A DNA stretch of 64,000 nt from Lathyrus oleraceus (taxonomy: Eukaryota; Streptophyta; Magnoliopsida; Fabales; Fabaceae), in NCBI RefSeq assembly GCF_024323335.1, contig NC_066581.1, positions 343,792,399 to 343,856,398 of the forward strand, written 5' to 3'. Position 1 is the stretch's first letter. Each line of letters opens with the position of its first letter. The notes below the pieces were generated by a model. That model worked only from the letters and a program-made list of their open reading frames with translations. It was not told the DNA's origin and made no database searches. A program made the position numbers and the translations under genes. Positions 1 through 11,639 of this stretch are shown in pieces.

Positions 1-673
1 CTTAATAGGCATCTATTTTTGTTGATGGATTAGAGTAAGTTGACATGTATATCACTTGGTAAGACAATCATTCTTAGCCACACTTTTTTTGCATATGACC
101 TTATCATATTTTGAAAAACTATCAAGAAAAATACTCAAGTCGTTAACCATTTCCTTCAAGAACGTGGTTAGAATTATGGTTAACACATCAGTCCAACAAA
201 ATATAAGTTTTATAGTGGAGGTAATTTTGGATCTAGGATGAGGCATATTGCACCTCCTTTAAATCGAATTGTCAGTAAATATTGCACCAACAAAATGAAA
301 AGTTAATTGTCAGTATATATTCTTGGGAGCTATCTCATTTAAGATTGGAGTTTGCACCTCCTTTCAATCTGAATTGTATGGAATCATAGTTGCTATCGAG
401 TATGAAATCACTTCCTATTTATTTTTTAAAAAAAAATTTAGAGATAGGTTGGATATATCCAACTATCATTTTTATTATCTATTTGATTAGTTAGATTTTA
501 CGGTCTCTCATCTTTTTTATTTTTCCTTTTTTATTTGAAAAAATCAATTTAAAATATATTAGAATATAATTAGGAGTTTACAAATAATTTTTAAAGTGTC
601 ATTATTCACATTTAACAAAGTCTCAACAATTACCAAGAAGATAACCCAATTAAATTTAATTAATCATTAATTA
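1..673. other. AT-rich intergenic sequence
   Basis: No gene, repeat structure or conserved coding stretch is recognisable. The short open frames on both strands here overlap one another and resemble no family I know, so they are treated as chance frames in AT-rich DNA. Confidence 0.6.
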
Positions 674-756
674 GCTGGTTTGCCCGAGAGGTTAAGGGGG
701 AAGACTTAAGATCTTCTGCACATAAGTGCGCGTGGGTTCAAACCCCACAGCCAGCA
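674..756 (+). tRNA. tRNA-Leu, anticodon UAA
   Basis: The 83-nt cloverleaf can be drawn by hand. The acceptor stem GCTGGTT pairs with AGCCAGC (one G-T pair), and the discriminator base is A. The D arm contains GAGAGGTTAAGGGG. The anticodon stem GAAGA/TCTTC holds the loop CTTAAGA, giving anticodon TAA. A long variable arm (around GCACATAAGTGC) marks a class II tRNA, as expected for leucine. The T arm is GTGGG-TTCAAAC-CCCAC. There is no intron and CCA is not encoded, both normal for a plant nuclear gene. A run of five T follows directly. The gene looks intact and functional. Confidence 0.97.
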
Positions 757-761
757 TTTTT
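757..761 (+). terminator. RNA polymerase III terminator of tRNA-Leu
   Basis: A TTTTT run starts at the base after the tRNA discriminator, the standard pol III stop signal. Confidence 0.8.
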
Positions 762-803
762 AATAAAAGTATAAACACAACATTTCTTTTTACACATATA
801 ATG

Positions 804-1163
804 CATTTACCATTATAAGATTTTAATTTTTTTATAGTTAAATTGAACCTCATAAATTATTTATCAGATTAAATCGTGATTAAATAAAATCTTTATTTAT
901 TTTTCCTTTATTAATTGTGATTAACATTATAAGAGTCTCCAAAATTTTAATACAGCTCTACTTCCAAGAGTAATCATTTGCCATTATAAGATTTTAATTT
1001 TTTTAGAGTTAAATTATAGTTAAATTGAACCTCATAAATTATTTATCAGATTAAATCGTGATTAAATAAAATCTTTATTTATTTTTCCTTTATTAATTGT
1101 GATTAACATTATAAGAGTCTCCAAAATTTTAATACAGCTCTACTTCCAAGAGTAATCATTTGC
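804..1163. repeat. Tandem duplication, two ~175-185 bp copies
   Basis: Copy 1 (about 804-980) and copy 2 (about 974-1163) share nearly their whole sequence, from CATTTRCCATTATAAG to CCAAGAGTAATCATTTG. Copy 2 carries a small extra AGTTAAATTAT-like insertion near its start. The near identity implies a recent local duplication. No coding content is visible. Confidence 0.9.
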
Positions 1164-1180
1164 AGCCTATATTAAAAAGA

Positions 1181-1366
1181 AGGGTAATGCTAACTTATGC
1201 CCTAAGGGTACATGTTAAGTCATTCATAAATAGAAAGTTTATATTGAAAAAAGTAATAAAAATATTAATTATAAAATTTTGATAATGACCATACACAAGT
1301 TCCAAGAAAATATTTCTACAATTAGTTCTTAACATGTGCCCCTAGGATACAAGATAGCATTACCCT
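1181..1366. mobile_element. 186-bp MITE-like element with 39-bp terminal inverted repeats
   Basis: The ends 1181-1219 and 1328-1366 are inverted repeats matching at 33 of 39 positions; both start AGGGTAATGCTA and end ACATGTTAAG. The interior is AT-rich and non-coding. This is the form of a miniature inverted-repeat transposable element. A-rich flanks hide any target-site duplication, so the superfamily is undecided. Confidence 0.8.
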
Positions 1367-3239
1367 AAAAAAAATGTTAAATTCTTTATACTCATGAATT
1401 TAAATTGCATACTCATATCTTTAGTGTAATTTGTATTAAAAATTTAATTTAATTTTAAAATAAAATAAAACAAAAAATGATATAATATTGAATCATAGTA
1501 TTATTTGTTGAAGATACCAGTATCAAATAAAATTGAAGGGTACGGGAGTGTTAAAAAGAATTACACAACTAAATATGTTATATATATATAAAAGGTTAAG
1601 TTATTATATAAGAAGTCCTCCGTTAGAAACAGAGCGAGAGAAAAAAAAGTTTCATGATTGAGATTTTCATTGCTCTCATTCACGTGAAAATTCCCATAAT
1701 AGATTATTCAAGGTAATTAGAGTCTATTTGCACTGATTCATGAAAGCAAAGCCTTTATACTCTCCATTGCACGTATATTTATTTTATTGATTTCTTAATT
1801 AATGCTATTGAATAACTTGTTGACAAGAATCTCATTTAATTGAATGTGAGGCTTTAGAAAAAAGATGAAAGCATTTAAACAAAACTGACGACTTTATGCA
1901 TGTTTAATGATGAGTGGGATGCCTATGATAGGCATTGCTCACCTTTAAGAATTACCCTACTCTTTTAAATAGACTCAAAACAAAGTTAACATCATGTAAG
2001 TTGCTTACGCACCTTTACCTAAATATATGATGAATTTTATCAAACTCTACAAGAATTTGTAAACCATTTAAAATTGACAACATCTTTGATTCAAGGGACA
2101 TGTTTAACTCGAGTGTATCTTTGGTTATAGAAAAAATTGAAAAGAGAACAAAAGTCAGAAAAAGTATTGTCAAAATTATCCATAGATAATTATTATATAG
2201 AGAGAAAAAGTAAAACGAATTTAATAAATAGTTAAGGGTATTATAGGTAAAAGAAGAATTATGATTGAAAAAGTAACAATAATGATTAGTTTTTTTGATA
2301 TGTGTAAAAAATCAAAAAATAACACTTAAAAAAGAACGGAAGGAGTATTTGATATAAAATAAAAAATGGAGGAAATAGAGGTGAAAGAAGTGCTCCCTTG
2401 TTTGGTAGGAGAGAAAGTGATAGAGAGATTGAGAGACAAGCTCCGATAGACTATGATATGTAGATATAAACCGTGGATGATCTATGTCTTATCGTCTATC
2501 TGATACTATATTAGAATTTGAAATTGACTTAAGTCATCCTTACAAACCAGCTTGTAAGGTAAGGATGTCAATCTATATAAACTCTTTTTCAAACTCTATA
2601 TTTAATCAATATGAGATTTAATATTTTTTCAATACTTATGATGATTATTGAGAAGATCCCAAACATGTTTCTCCAACATAGTTGAATTAGACTTTCTGGT
2701 TCTTCGAATCCTAAAAACACCTATAAGTTTAAGCTTTGTGAAAGTAGTATTGAAGCGTGAATGTCAAGGTTAAGGATGTCCTAAAATATGATTTTATTAA
2801 CCATTTTCATTGTCTCATACTTTTATGTATTATTTGATTGGAGCAAAATTTTGATGAAAGAAAGATGAAGAAGGAAAGACCAAATTCAAAGAAACAATAT
2901 CTTCTTTATATGACGCAACAAAGTAGAAGGAAAGAAAAATCTAAGCATGTGGTCAACACAAAAATTTTCTCCCCACTTTGACAAGAAACTCTCAGAGTAA
3001 CATGCATCATTAGTCAAACTTTGTATCCTATTAACTTCATCAATAGCTTAAGCGACTTTAAGATGAATATTGTAAAATCTCTCTTTGTTCCGTTTCTTAA
3101 GAATGAGTTTAAAATATCTTAACTTAGCATATAAAACAAACATATGATAACACAATTATTCCAATTATTAGTAATCACTTGCTTGCATTTATCATTTAGA
3201 GTTCGGATCTTCAGAAATTTCAATGGCCTGGCCGAATAA
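1367..3239. other. AT-rich intergenic sequence, no gene recognised
   Basis: Nothing coding is supported. The end of a second MITE-like element may lie at about 2280-2350, because the sequence finishes AGAACGGAAGGAGTA, reminiscent of Stowaway/Tourist-like ends that read TACTCCNTCCG in reverse. I could not find the partner end, so this is only a hint. Confidence 0.4.
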
Positions 3240-4130
3240 TGTTTGACTTCAGAATTCACCCATGTGTGGTTCAGAAAAAAGTGATTTTGAAAAATTTTGC
3301 GGAGTAAAATCAGAGTTTAAAAATATTTTACATATTTGCAGAAAATAAATAGAAAAAAAAAGGAGTTAAGGGAAAGAGATGAACACCACGATGTATAGAG
3401 GTTTGACCAAATAAGAAAAACAACCTACTCATCTCCCCAATAATTGATCTTGAGAGTATCTAATAAATGTTGAGATATTTTAGTAGGAAAGACTCACGAA
3501 TACCCTTATACAAGGAAATATGGTTAACCTCCAACCAAATAATACAAGACTTCAGAATATAGTAGTTTGAGTCTTCTCTTCCAAATGGAAGATTGAAGTG
3601 GTTAGTCTTATCTCTACACGGTAGATTGAAGCGGTTACTGTTCTCTCCACGGACAATGATCTTGGAGTGGTTAGTCTTCAAGGTCTTTAAACATTGCAAG
3701 ACTTTATACGGACTGAGCTCACGAACGTTAAAACCTTGGTTTTATAAGGGCTAGCCAATAACCTCTGAGATTTTAATACCAAGCTAATCTCAAACCTACC
3801 AAGCTTTTAATACCAGGTTGAGCTTGAACCTAATCATGGTTTTATACCTAGCTAACCAAGAACCTGATGAAAGCTTTTATACGGGCTGAACTTTTGAATC
3901 TAAACGGAGACAGAATCACACAATCCTTAAACCAAAGCTTTAAACGAATTTAGCTTCTAACCCAAACAAATACTTAAATGGGTGATATTCAACCAAGGTG
4001 TATACAAAAGATCCCCTTGTAGAATTTACAATTCTACCCATCCAGAATTACAGAATATCCCCACTCATAAAAGAACTTTTCTCACAAAGTCATTATGGCT
4101 AAAATATTAGTGATAGAAAATAAATAAAAT

Positions 4131-4172
<42 letters not shown>

Positions 4173-4903
4173 GTATCAAATACAATTCTGGATGAAGTGA
4201 AATGGGGAAGGGACCTATTTATAGGATAAAGATAAGCTTAAAAAGGAATTTCGAGTAAATTAATTTTATAATAATCTAATCGATTTCCACATATTTACAA
4301 TTGAGTAGAAGGTTTCATATAATTGATTGTAAGTATAAAAAAAGGAAGGAAAAGATATCTAGTCATTGCACATCATTAAGACGATGTCTTAATCGCTTTG
4401 GACTCAATCTTGAGTTGAGATAATTGATTAGACAAAAGTTCCAATTGATTAAATTAGTCAAACAAATTCATATAGTTATTTTGATAGTTCCCAATTCATC
4501 TGGCACAACTTCAAGATGTTTTTGAAGATATTTTCTTTGGTAAAAACAGTTTGAAAATATATTTTCATATGTGTGTCCTTTAGCCATGCACTTTGACTAT
4601 AAAGTCTTTAGGATTTATAATTGGTTGACTCACTACTAAATTATGAAGGTCCCTAACACTTCAAGACTTTTTCAGATGCTTTCTATTTTGTAGAAACTTG
4701 CTTGAGTAGCTTGAGATGAGGCTTTTGTTACATTCCATTTGATTGTCATCATCGTATAATAAAGTACGTTAAACACTAACATTAAGGTTTGCATCTTTAT
4801 CCTTTTAACAATTTATACTTGACTTGTCATAAGACATTAGTTGTCATTATCAAAAGTTGTTGTCCTTGTTAAATTCATATCACATACAAAACAAGGTTCC
4901 ACA
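3240..4903 (-). mobile_element. LTR of a decayed Sirevirus-like copia element (3' LTR in element orientation)
   Basis: On the plus strand this block starts TGTTTGACTTC and ends GGTTCCACA, so it has TG...CA ends on both strands. On the minus strand it directly follows a polypurine tract (4904-4921), which fixes its orientation. Its U3 part (about 4180-4903) is repeated directly at 7068-7757. The other end holds degenerate ~40-bp units around GATTTTAATACC, also seen in the LTR fragment near 59.7-60.1 kb. It contains a (GA)n tract and several AATCGATT-like palindromes. The lower boundary is inferred from the TG dinucleotide and the GAATTCACCC context shared with other LTR ends in the window. Confidence 0.7.
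4134..4170. repeat. (GA)n microsatellite
   Basis: An uninterrupted GA dinucleotide run inside the Sirevirus-like LTR; the matching LTR copy at 7068 lacks it. Confidence 0.98.
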
Positions 4904-4921
4904 ATCTCCTCCTTTTTTTTA
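4904..4921 (-). promoter_or_regulatory. Polypurine tract of the 3.2-7.8 kb element
   Basis: Read on the minus strand this is A8 followed by GGAGGAGATT, immediately upstream of the LTR start TGTGGAACC. That is the plus-strand priming site expected next to a 3' LTR. A second purine block at about 5040-5065 (minus-strand GACAAAGGGGGAGAAG) lies ~130 bp upstream; multiple polypurine tracts are described for Sireviruses. Confidence 0.75.
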
Positions 4922-5268
4922 TGATGACAACACATATCTCAGGGGAGGTGGTAAAAAGAAAACAATACATATATGTTTGGAGTAATGAAACTCACCCTGA
5001 GTTAAATAGAGAGTATACTCGACTCCTCCTGAGAGTATACTTCTCCCCCTTTGTCAAAATAAAAAAGGCGGGTAAATATGCATTGCGTCAAATAACTATG
5101 CAGACAAGGGCATTTTATACATTTATAGAAGGAAAAAAAACCACTCATATTATTACTAAGAAATTCAAATTACCAAAAAAAAGGAAGTTTGTAGAATTGA
5201 AAGTACAAGAAGAAAAAATCTAAGTTTAAAGTTTGCGGAAGAAAACAGGAAAAAAAACATGAGTGAGA

Positions 5269-6219
5269 CTATTTTATGCCATAAGTTTCACCATTCCTTG
5301 CCATGAATTTATTCATATCCTCAACTATGGTTGGTAGAGTATGAGGATTTTGTCTGTCTTGGTTCCCTCATCCTCAGGTGGTTCATCTTCTTCTTCCTTA
5401 AAATATGAATTTACCTTTATCTCATCATGCTTGATGTTAACTATAATCTCTTTTAAGGCATTGTAGGTGATCATATGGCTTGTTGAGTCTGCTGTTTTAT
5501 CCATTGTATCAACATTGAAGGTGGCTAGAAGTTTTATGATTATTGGTCCATATGGTAGTGTTGCATATGGGTTTTCCTTGCACCGGATCATGTGGTTGAA
5601 TATTCCATCTACCCAATTGTTTGGTATTTCTTAGTTTATGAGCCATAAGGGTATTATATCTTCCATAACTACATAGTTATGGTTTATGACCCTTGCAAAG
5701 AGGATTCTAGTGAGAAGGTAATGGAGGGTTATAACCTTCGGTTTTAGGTGAGTGTCTTTGAAAGGGACTTTCTTCTTTTCCATAAGGTTTATTACGAGGT
5801 GGTTGATGGAGGTGAAGTGTTTAAAGTTCTTAAGGCCCATTGGTTTATCAAGAGTGTAGGTTATCTCTTTAGAGGGAAACTCAAAGTTTCTCCTAAAATG
5901 GTCCTTGTGAATAGCGATTTCCACTCCTCTTACGAATGTTCCTAGATGAGATCCTACAAGTCTTAGGTTAAGGTAGAATTATTTTACTAAGCTTGGGAAA
6001 ATCCTTTCAGGCATATTGGTGAATAGTTTTTTTAGGGAAGCCTGACATATTTTGTGGTAAGGCTTGTAGCTTTTCAAGAGGCTAGGATCAAGGTACCAGG
6101 GTTGAATAACTCTCTTGTATATAACTATCATATTTTCTTCTTGATTTTGGCTTATTAATCCGATAATGAAGGGTTTTTTTTCTTGGTGTAAATCTGGATT
6201 TTTGGCTTGAGACGGTCAT
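5269..6219 (-). pseudogene. Third-ORF (env-like / putative plant transposon protein) pseudogene
   Basis: Frames on the minus strand, broken by stops and frameshifts, run from ATG at 6219 (MTVSSQKSRF) to TAG at 5269. Recognisable pieces include ITLHYLLTRILFARVINHNY (about 5690-5760) and NHMIRCKENPYATLPYG (about 5540-5600). These resemble the legume protein family annotated as putative plant transposon protein, which occurs as the extra ORF downstream of pol in Sirevirus-like elements. Its position just before the polypurine tract and 3' LTR supports that role. No transmembrane segment or signal peptide is visible, so env-like is only a positional label. It cannot encode a full protein. Confidence 0.7.
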
Positions 6220-7067
6220 GGTGATACTTATAGAAATAAGAAGAAATTACAAAGGAAAATATATAGGAAAGTATGAGATATAAGAATTAGTGAAGAGATG
6301 TATACCTATTTATAGTGTGCCACCTGAGGATTTGAATGTGTATTCCTGGAAAGCATTCAATGCAGATTGTGCTGATCGAAAATCAAATAAAAAACATTCC
6401 TATTTGAGTCTCATAATCGATTGGTTATGGGATCCAATCGGTTGGATTTACAAATTTATTAAGATTTGTTGAAAGCATCATTAATGATGGGATTTGATTT
6501 TCTTGAGGCACAAGTTAAGCTTAGATTTGATCTGAAAATCTTCGTGTCAAGCTTTTCCAATCAGTTGTCATTAAGTGATAAGCGATTGAGCTTACGTAGT
6601 TTAGCTTCCCTGGTGCATGTTGGGCCTTTGGATTTTTGTCTTTTCAACACCCTCATTTGTCATTTTTGCATCCTTTTTGCTAGAAAATAATAAAATACTC
6701 ATCTTATGGGTTAGAAAATAGTTTATTTAGATGAGAAAAAAATTAAAATAATTATTTTAAGGGTTTAATCATATTTACCTTATTATTTCAATTTTAAAAT
6801 AACGTATACCTCATTTATCAATAATTCTTGATAAATATTTCCCAATGAGGAAAGACACCAAACATATTATGGTGTATCATCCTTTACATGCCATTGGATG
6901 CAAGAGTTGGTGAGAACCACTAAATGAATAAGTCCACTACATACATATTCATTCAACTAATTACTAAGGATCATACACTTTGAAATATTCTCAAATAATT
7001 TGCTTTGATCACAGCGGTTGACATTTCCTATCATCTTTTATCCTCGAATCAGAGACCTTATATATAT
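6220..7067 (-). other. Remains of the internal non-coding region of the Sirevirus-like element
   Basis: No pol domains are seen between the third ORF and the partial second LTR, so most of the element is lost. At 6413-6445 there is a pair of ATCGATT/AATCGGTT motifs like those in the LTR. The stretch 6690-7067 is AT-rich and unrecognised. Confidence 0.5.
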
Positions 7068-7757
7068 TGTATACAATTCTGGATGAAATGAAATGGGAGA
7101 AGGGGCCTATTTATAGGCTAGAGATAAGCTTAAAAAGGAATTTCAAATAAATGCATTTTATAACAATCTAATTGATTGGCACATGTTTACAATAGATTAG
7201 AAGGTTCCATATAATCGATTGTAAGTATAAAAAGGAAGGAAAATATATCTAGTCATTTCCCATCATTCTCAATTTTTAACTGGGCTAATTTATTAGACAA
7301 AAGTTTCAATCGATTAGGTAAGTCAAAACTTTGCCTATAGCTATTTTGACTGCTCTCAGTTCATCTGACACAACTTCTAGATGTTTTTGAAGATATATTC
7401 TTTGGTAAAAACAGTTTGAAAATTTATTTCGTGTGTGTACTTTAGCCATATGTTTTTACGATAAAGCCCTTATGCTTTACAATTGGCTCACCCACTACTA
7501 AATTAGGAAGGTTCTTAAGACTTTGTGAGATGCTTTCTTTTTTTAGGCACTTGCTTTAGTAGCTTGAGATGAGACTTTTGTTATATTCCATTTGATTGCC
7601 ATCATCGAATAGTCAAGTCCATCAAACCTTAATATTTAGATTTGCGTCTTTATCCGTTTAACAATTTATACATGACTTGTCATAAGACATTAGTTGTCAT
7701 AATCAAAAGTTGATGTCCTTGTTAAAAGCATATCACCTGAAAAACAAGGTTCCAAAA
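7068..7757 (-). mobile_element. Partial LTR (U3 part) of the same Sirevirus-like element
   Basis: This is a direct repeat of about 4180-4903: both contain ATACAATTCTGGATGAARTG, CCTATTTATAGG, the AATCGATT-type motifs and the ACAAGGTTCCA end. Many point differences show age. The copy lacks the R/U5 part. It abuts LINE coding sequence at about 7757, so the element inserted in, or recombined with, that LINE. Confidence 0.75.
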
Positions 7758-8460
7758 ATCAAACCTAGCTTTGTCACGATGGAGAAGAATATGATAATAG
7801 TCTGAGTGGTTCTTGATCAAATTAGAACAATTAACTATGTTTCAATTATCTAGTAAATTCTAATTACAAATGGCTCTGTAAAGTCAAAGATAAAAGTAAG
7901 CATCATCGTTCCTCCATTTGGTCCATCAATAATAGATGCCATTAGTGTCAAGATACATAAGCTCATTTTGATTATTCCATCTAAGAAACCCATCATTAAA
8001 ATTTTTGTTTGTAGGACATCTACCAAATTTATCATGGAAACTAATAATTGTATTGAAATCAACTAGCATGAACTAAGGGCTAGGATTGGCCTGTTAAAAA
8101 TGGATAAGTTCATTCTATAACTATCTTTGAATACACGAGATTTACTTACATATACAACTTCAATAAAGAATTTAGTTGTTCATTTATATAAAAAAAAGTT
8201 ACCCATTATTCAGATAAACTCAACACAATGAGATTAACATATATTACACAAAAGTCCAATTGGTTTGAATCATGATTTTGTCTAAAATTTAATGCAAATG
8301 TCTTAAGTCTAATTAGTTTAAGACACTCAACAAGGTAATAAGCAGAAGGAATGATTAGTTCAATAATTAAAAGCAAGTCAGACTTTTGTTGATCACATAA
8401 ATTTTTAATAGCCAACCTAGTATTAAGAGTTCATACTCCTTTAGAATTCCAATAAATGGT
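7758..8460 (-). pseudogene. L1-type LINE ORF2, endonuclease region (pseudogene)
   Basis: On the minus strand, just after the end of ORF1, an ORF2 start region reads IYWNSKGV...LAIKNLCDQQKSDLLLI with the expected downstream LKTFALNFR...LDFCVIYVN. Near 7760-7830 it reads CSNLIKNHSDYYHILLHRD. These match the beginning and end of the plant L1 endonuclease domain: the WN.RG entry block, and the SDH.P block with SDYYHI in place of the usual SDH. Frameshifts and stops break the frame. Reverse transcriptase sequence is absent because the LTR block begins at 7757. Confidence 0.75.
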
Positions 8461-8479
8461 TTTTATTGAGTGGTGTTGT

Positions 8480-9990
8480 GTTAAATCGATATGGCTCCGG
8501 TGTTAATTTTCATTCTAGGTTGAGTAAGTTTATGCTTCCCTTTCCTTTTTCTTGACCACAGTAAATCTTTTTGATGATGCTCGCGAGGATTGTCTTCATC
8601 ACCCCAAAGGTTATTATTCCAAATGCAAACCATCACATTGATCTCTCACTGAATTATTATTACTACTTTCCCTAACCACAAGATTAGGATAAGGTTTCTC
8701 CCTTCTATCATCTGCCATTGCTTTCTCAATCACCAAATTCTCATTCAAATTATTAGCAGTCTCTACTACTATTTCTTATTGATTTAGAGAGTTTGTTTAT
8801 GATAAATACTCCTCATTAGCATTAGCATAATTCTCTTGTAGAATGACCACAACAAAGTCATCTTTTTCTATGTCATTCTCAAGAGTATGATTTCCTTCCT
8901 TATTCGAATCTAAAAAGTCATCATTCATTATGTTATTCACTATGACATTTACAGATTCATCATTATTTATGCCATTCACACTATTATTAACTAGTATAGC
9001 ATGTTTGGACATTTTAAGTGTGTATCTTGTAGATTCTTTGATTACTGGCTTCTCAACATTCTTGTCTTTCAACTTCCAGCATTTATCAATACTATGACTA
9101 GCACACACAAAATTGATCACAAAAAAGAGGTAAAATTTCGTATTCCAATTCAGCAAAGAATGCATAAACCTCTTGTACCACCAAAATACGATCATGGATA
9201 GTATCTAAAATGTTAAGGTCTATTTGTACACGCACAAAATATCCCAAAGTTATTTTTCTTGTTAGGTAATCAATTGATAAATAAGTTCCAATACCATAAG
9301 AAAATGAAAATAAATAAGTTAGTTCCCAATACTCAAAAGGCAAACTGTGCATCTTCAACCACACTTGAGCAAGTGTAATCTTCAGATTTTCATGTCTAAA
9401 ATCGGGTGTTCATACAAACAAACACGGGAGTGAGGCCTTAACATTCAATGTCTCTACACTCCAAATTTTGTTGAGATCATCCCTTGATTTGAATAAAAAT
9501 TTAAAACAACCACGTCTTAAAGGAGTTAAATCCTAATAGGTAAATTTGACTCCATAATTTCATGAATTTGTCACATAATTCTGATGTTTTCAGTGACAGA
9601 TTACATTTATTAGCGATCAATCTCCCAAGAAAATTATTATTTAAGTGTTGGATTCCTGCTTTGTAAACATCTTCAGGTATCTTGATCAAGAGACAAATAC
9701 CTTTTAGGCAAGGCTTGGCAAAATTAAAAACGGGTGCATCACATGTATTTTGTAGAACTTGTGAAAAGGAGTTCTTTTGTGCTCGAGGTTAGGATGGACA
9801 CATAGAAGTCATTCAAGGAATAAGAGACAGTCATGAAAGGTCTCCATGCAGATGGTCTGTTCCAGACAAGTATGTGTCGATTAGGTTTTCTTTCACACCC
9901 TTACAGAGCATCTCCGAAAAACTTGGTGTAGTGCAAACACGACATCTCCTTCTTCAGACTTGTTTCAATGATCTGATTGATGAAAGTGTA
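8480..9990 (-). pseudogene. L1-type LINE ORF1, DUF4283 and zinc-knuckle protein (pseudogene)
   Basis: The minus strand carries the typical plant LINE ORF1 in broken frames. About 9500-9740: IKIPEDVYKAGIQHLNN...LGRLIANKCNLSLKTSEL, the DUF4283 pattern. About 9140-9370: VWLKMHSLPFEYWELTYLF...GIGTYLSIDYLTRKITLGYF, the second half of DUF4283. About 9070-9120: CDQFCVCASHSIDKC, remnant of the CCHC-type knuckle. An acidic, low-complexity tail with VNNIMND repeats follows at 8800-9000. In intact LINEs this is the nucleic-acid-binding chaperone that coats the RNA. Several frameshifts make it non-functional. Confidence 0.75.
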
Positions 9991-10119
9991 GTACTGTGTC
10001 TTACAAACCTTGCATTCAAAAATTAGCTTGATCCAATGGTTAACAAATTCAAAATTGTCGATTTTCTAAAATTGATTAGAGAAAAACAAAAATATTTAAC
10101 CCTAACCCTCAAGTAATAA

Positions 10120-10695
10120 TATAACAATGAGATATGTGTGAATGATGAAATACATGATCATTCAATTCATTATAAATTTCTCATAAAATGCATTTCACAA
10201 CATAAAAAGGACATATATTATCTCACATCCCTTATTAACATGTTATAAAGAGAATGATAAAATACATGATCGATCAATTCATTATAAATTTCTCATAAAA
10301 TGCATTTCACATCATAAAAAAGACATAGTTTCTCTCAAATCCCTTATTAACACATTAGAGAGAGAATATTTTTCCTCTTATTTATTATTTGTATTTTTAT
10401 TCCATTGTACATTGGTTACATTTTAGTTACATGAACAATAGAAGGAGTTAGAGCATGAACTCAAAAGTTGAAAAAGAGAAATTAAGAGGATGTTATTTGT
10501 GCTAAAGTATATACAAATTTTTATTCAATAATTTGTAATGACATTCATATCTAATGATTTAAAATATAAATAAATTTTCCCATGCGTACACACAAGTCCT
10601 CTACTAATTCAATTCCTTATAAATTTCTCTTAAAATGTATTTCACATCGTAAAAAGTACATAGATTCTCTCACCTCTAGTATTAAGATGCACTGA
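10120..10695. repeat. Tandem ~111-bp repeat, two good copies and one displaced copy
   Basis: Units begin near 10143 and 10254 and contain ATACATGATC, TCAATTCATTATAAATTTCTC and GCATTTCACA, followed by the pyrimidine-rich TCTCWMATCCCTTATTAACA. A weaker third copy is at about 10603-10690. Non-coding and AT-rich. The remaining sequence between the LINE and the MULE (to 10792) shows nothing else. Confidence 0.8.
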
Positions 10696-10792
10696 AGAGA
10701 GAGGGAGACAGAAAGAAAAATATTAAAAAGAAGTGTAAAAATAATACAAGTTGGTGGGCAAAATAAAATGAATGGTACTATAATAATGAAAG

Positions 10793-10801
10793 AAAAATAA
10801 T
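10793..10801. repeat. Probable 9-bp target-site duplication of the MULE (left)
   Basis: AAAAATAAT here is repeated at 51618-51626, right outside the other inverted terminus. Nine bases is typical for Mutator-like elements. The A-rich sequence lowers certainty. Confidence 0.55.
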
Positions 10802-10989
10802 TAAATTACACCAGGGATCCTTTAGGATATTTAATTTTAAAAGGTTTATCCTTTATGTTTTTTTTGCTACAAGTTAATCATTTAAGTTACATAATGTCTA
10901 CACCGTTGGTCTTTTTTAATGATTTGGTTTCAAAAATGTACAATTGTTATTATCGATGCTTATGTGACTGTAACATTGCTGAGATGGTA
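10802..10989. repeat. MULE left terminal inverted repeat
   Basis: About 188 bp matching the reverse complement of 51431-51617 with scattered substitutions and small indels. Confidence 0.85.
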
Positions 10990-11099
10990 TTTTTTAAAAT
11001 ATTACTTTAAGTAATTAGGAAAAATAAATTTATTCTTCATCAAATCCCTAGAACTGGTCATCCTCTCTCAATCGAGTTCTTCTTCTCCCTTCTCCAATA

Positions 11100-11629
11100 A
11101 TGGATTCATGTGGTACAAATTTGTGAAATTCACATAGTCCAGACTATAGTTTCTTCATTTCGAGTGTAAGTCATGGGGAAATCAAACCAAGGTGTGCTTG
11201 TGGAGCAAAGGCAACGATACGGACAGTGAGGAAGAGAGGACGAAATTTTGGGAAGCTATTTTAGGGATGCAGAAACTTTGTGGTATGTTTATTGCTATTG
11301 TCTGTTATGTCTTATTTGATTATTCTAACTGTTATATGTTAACAGAGTGAAGGTTCAAGTTATGGTTGCAACTTTTTTGGGTGGGTTGAAAAAGAGTGCA
11401 ATGGTGAAGGGAAACAGAAATCAAAACACAAATGAGATGTTCAAAATGTGATGAAAATGACGCAGAAGTCAACATGTTGAAGAAGATGAAGAAGATCCAT
11501 GAAGATGACTACTACACAAAGGAGACGATGAAGAACATGTTGAAGATGTTAAAGATGCTAGTTTTTGTCATAATGTTTTTAGTTATGATTTTTGTAATAT
11601 TGATGTGTATGTTGATCAATAAGTTGTGA
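11100..11629 (+). pseudogene. GRF-type zinc-finger protein carried by the MULE (pseudogene)
   Basis: From the ATG at 11100 the frame is soon broken. At 11190-11280 it reads PRCACGAKATIRTVRKRGRN followed by FGKLF, a stop, GCRNFV; after a likely 63-nt intron (GTATGT at 11283, AG at 11344-11345) it continues YGCNFFGWVEKECNGEG. This is the GRF zinc-finger pattern (CxCG ... GCxNF ... C.FF.W). The C-terminal part (11432-11629) is a short lysine-rich helix followed by a hydrophobic helix, MLVFVIMFLVMIFVILMCML, as in many plant GRF proteins of unknown function. In-frame stops and a frameshift before the tail make it a pseudogene. Whether the MULE captured a host gene or normally carries this ORF is not decidable here. 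Confidence 0.7.
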
Positions 11630-11639
11630 CTATGGTTTA

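Noticed and set aside
2280..2350. A complete second MITE
   Set aside because: Only one end-like sequence is visible and no inverted partner was found upstream.
4921..5223. A 100-codon plus-strand frame
   Set aside because: It spans the polypurine tract and 3' non-coding DNA of the minus-strand element and has no family resemblance.
5269..6219. A retroviral-type envelope gene
   Set aside because: No signal peptide, cleavage site or membrane anchor can be seen; only the position after pol resembles env.
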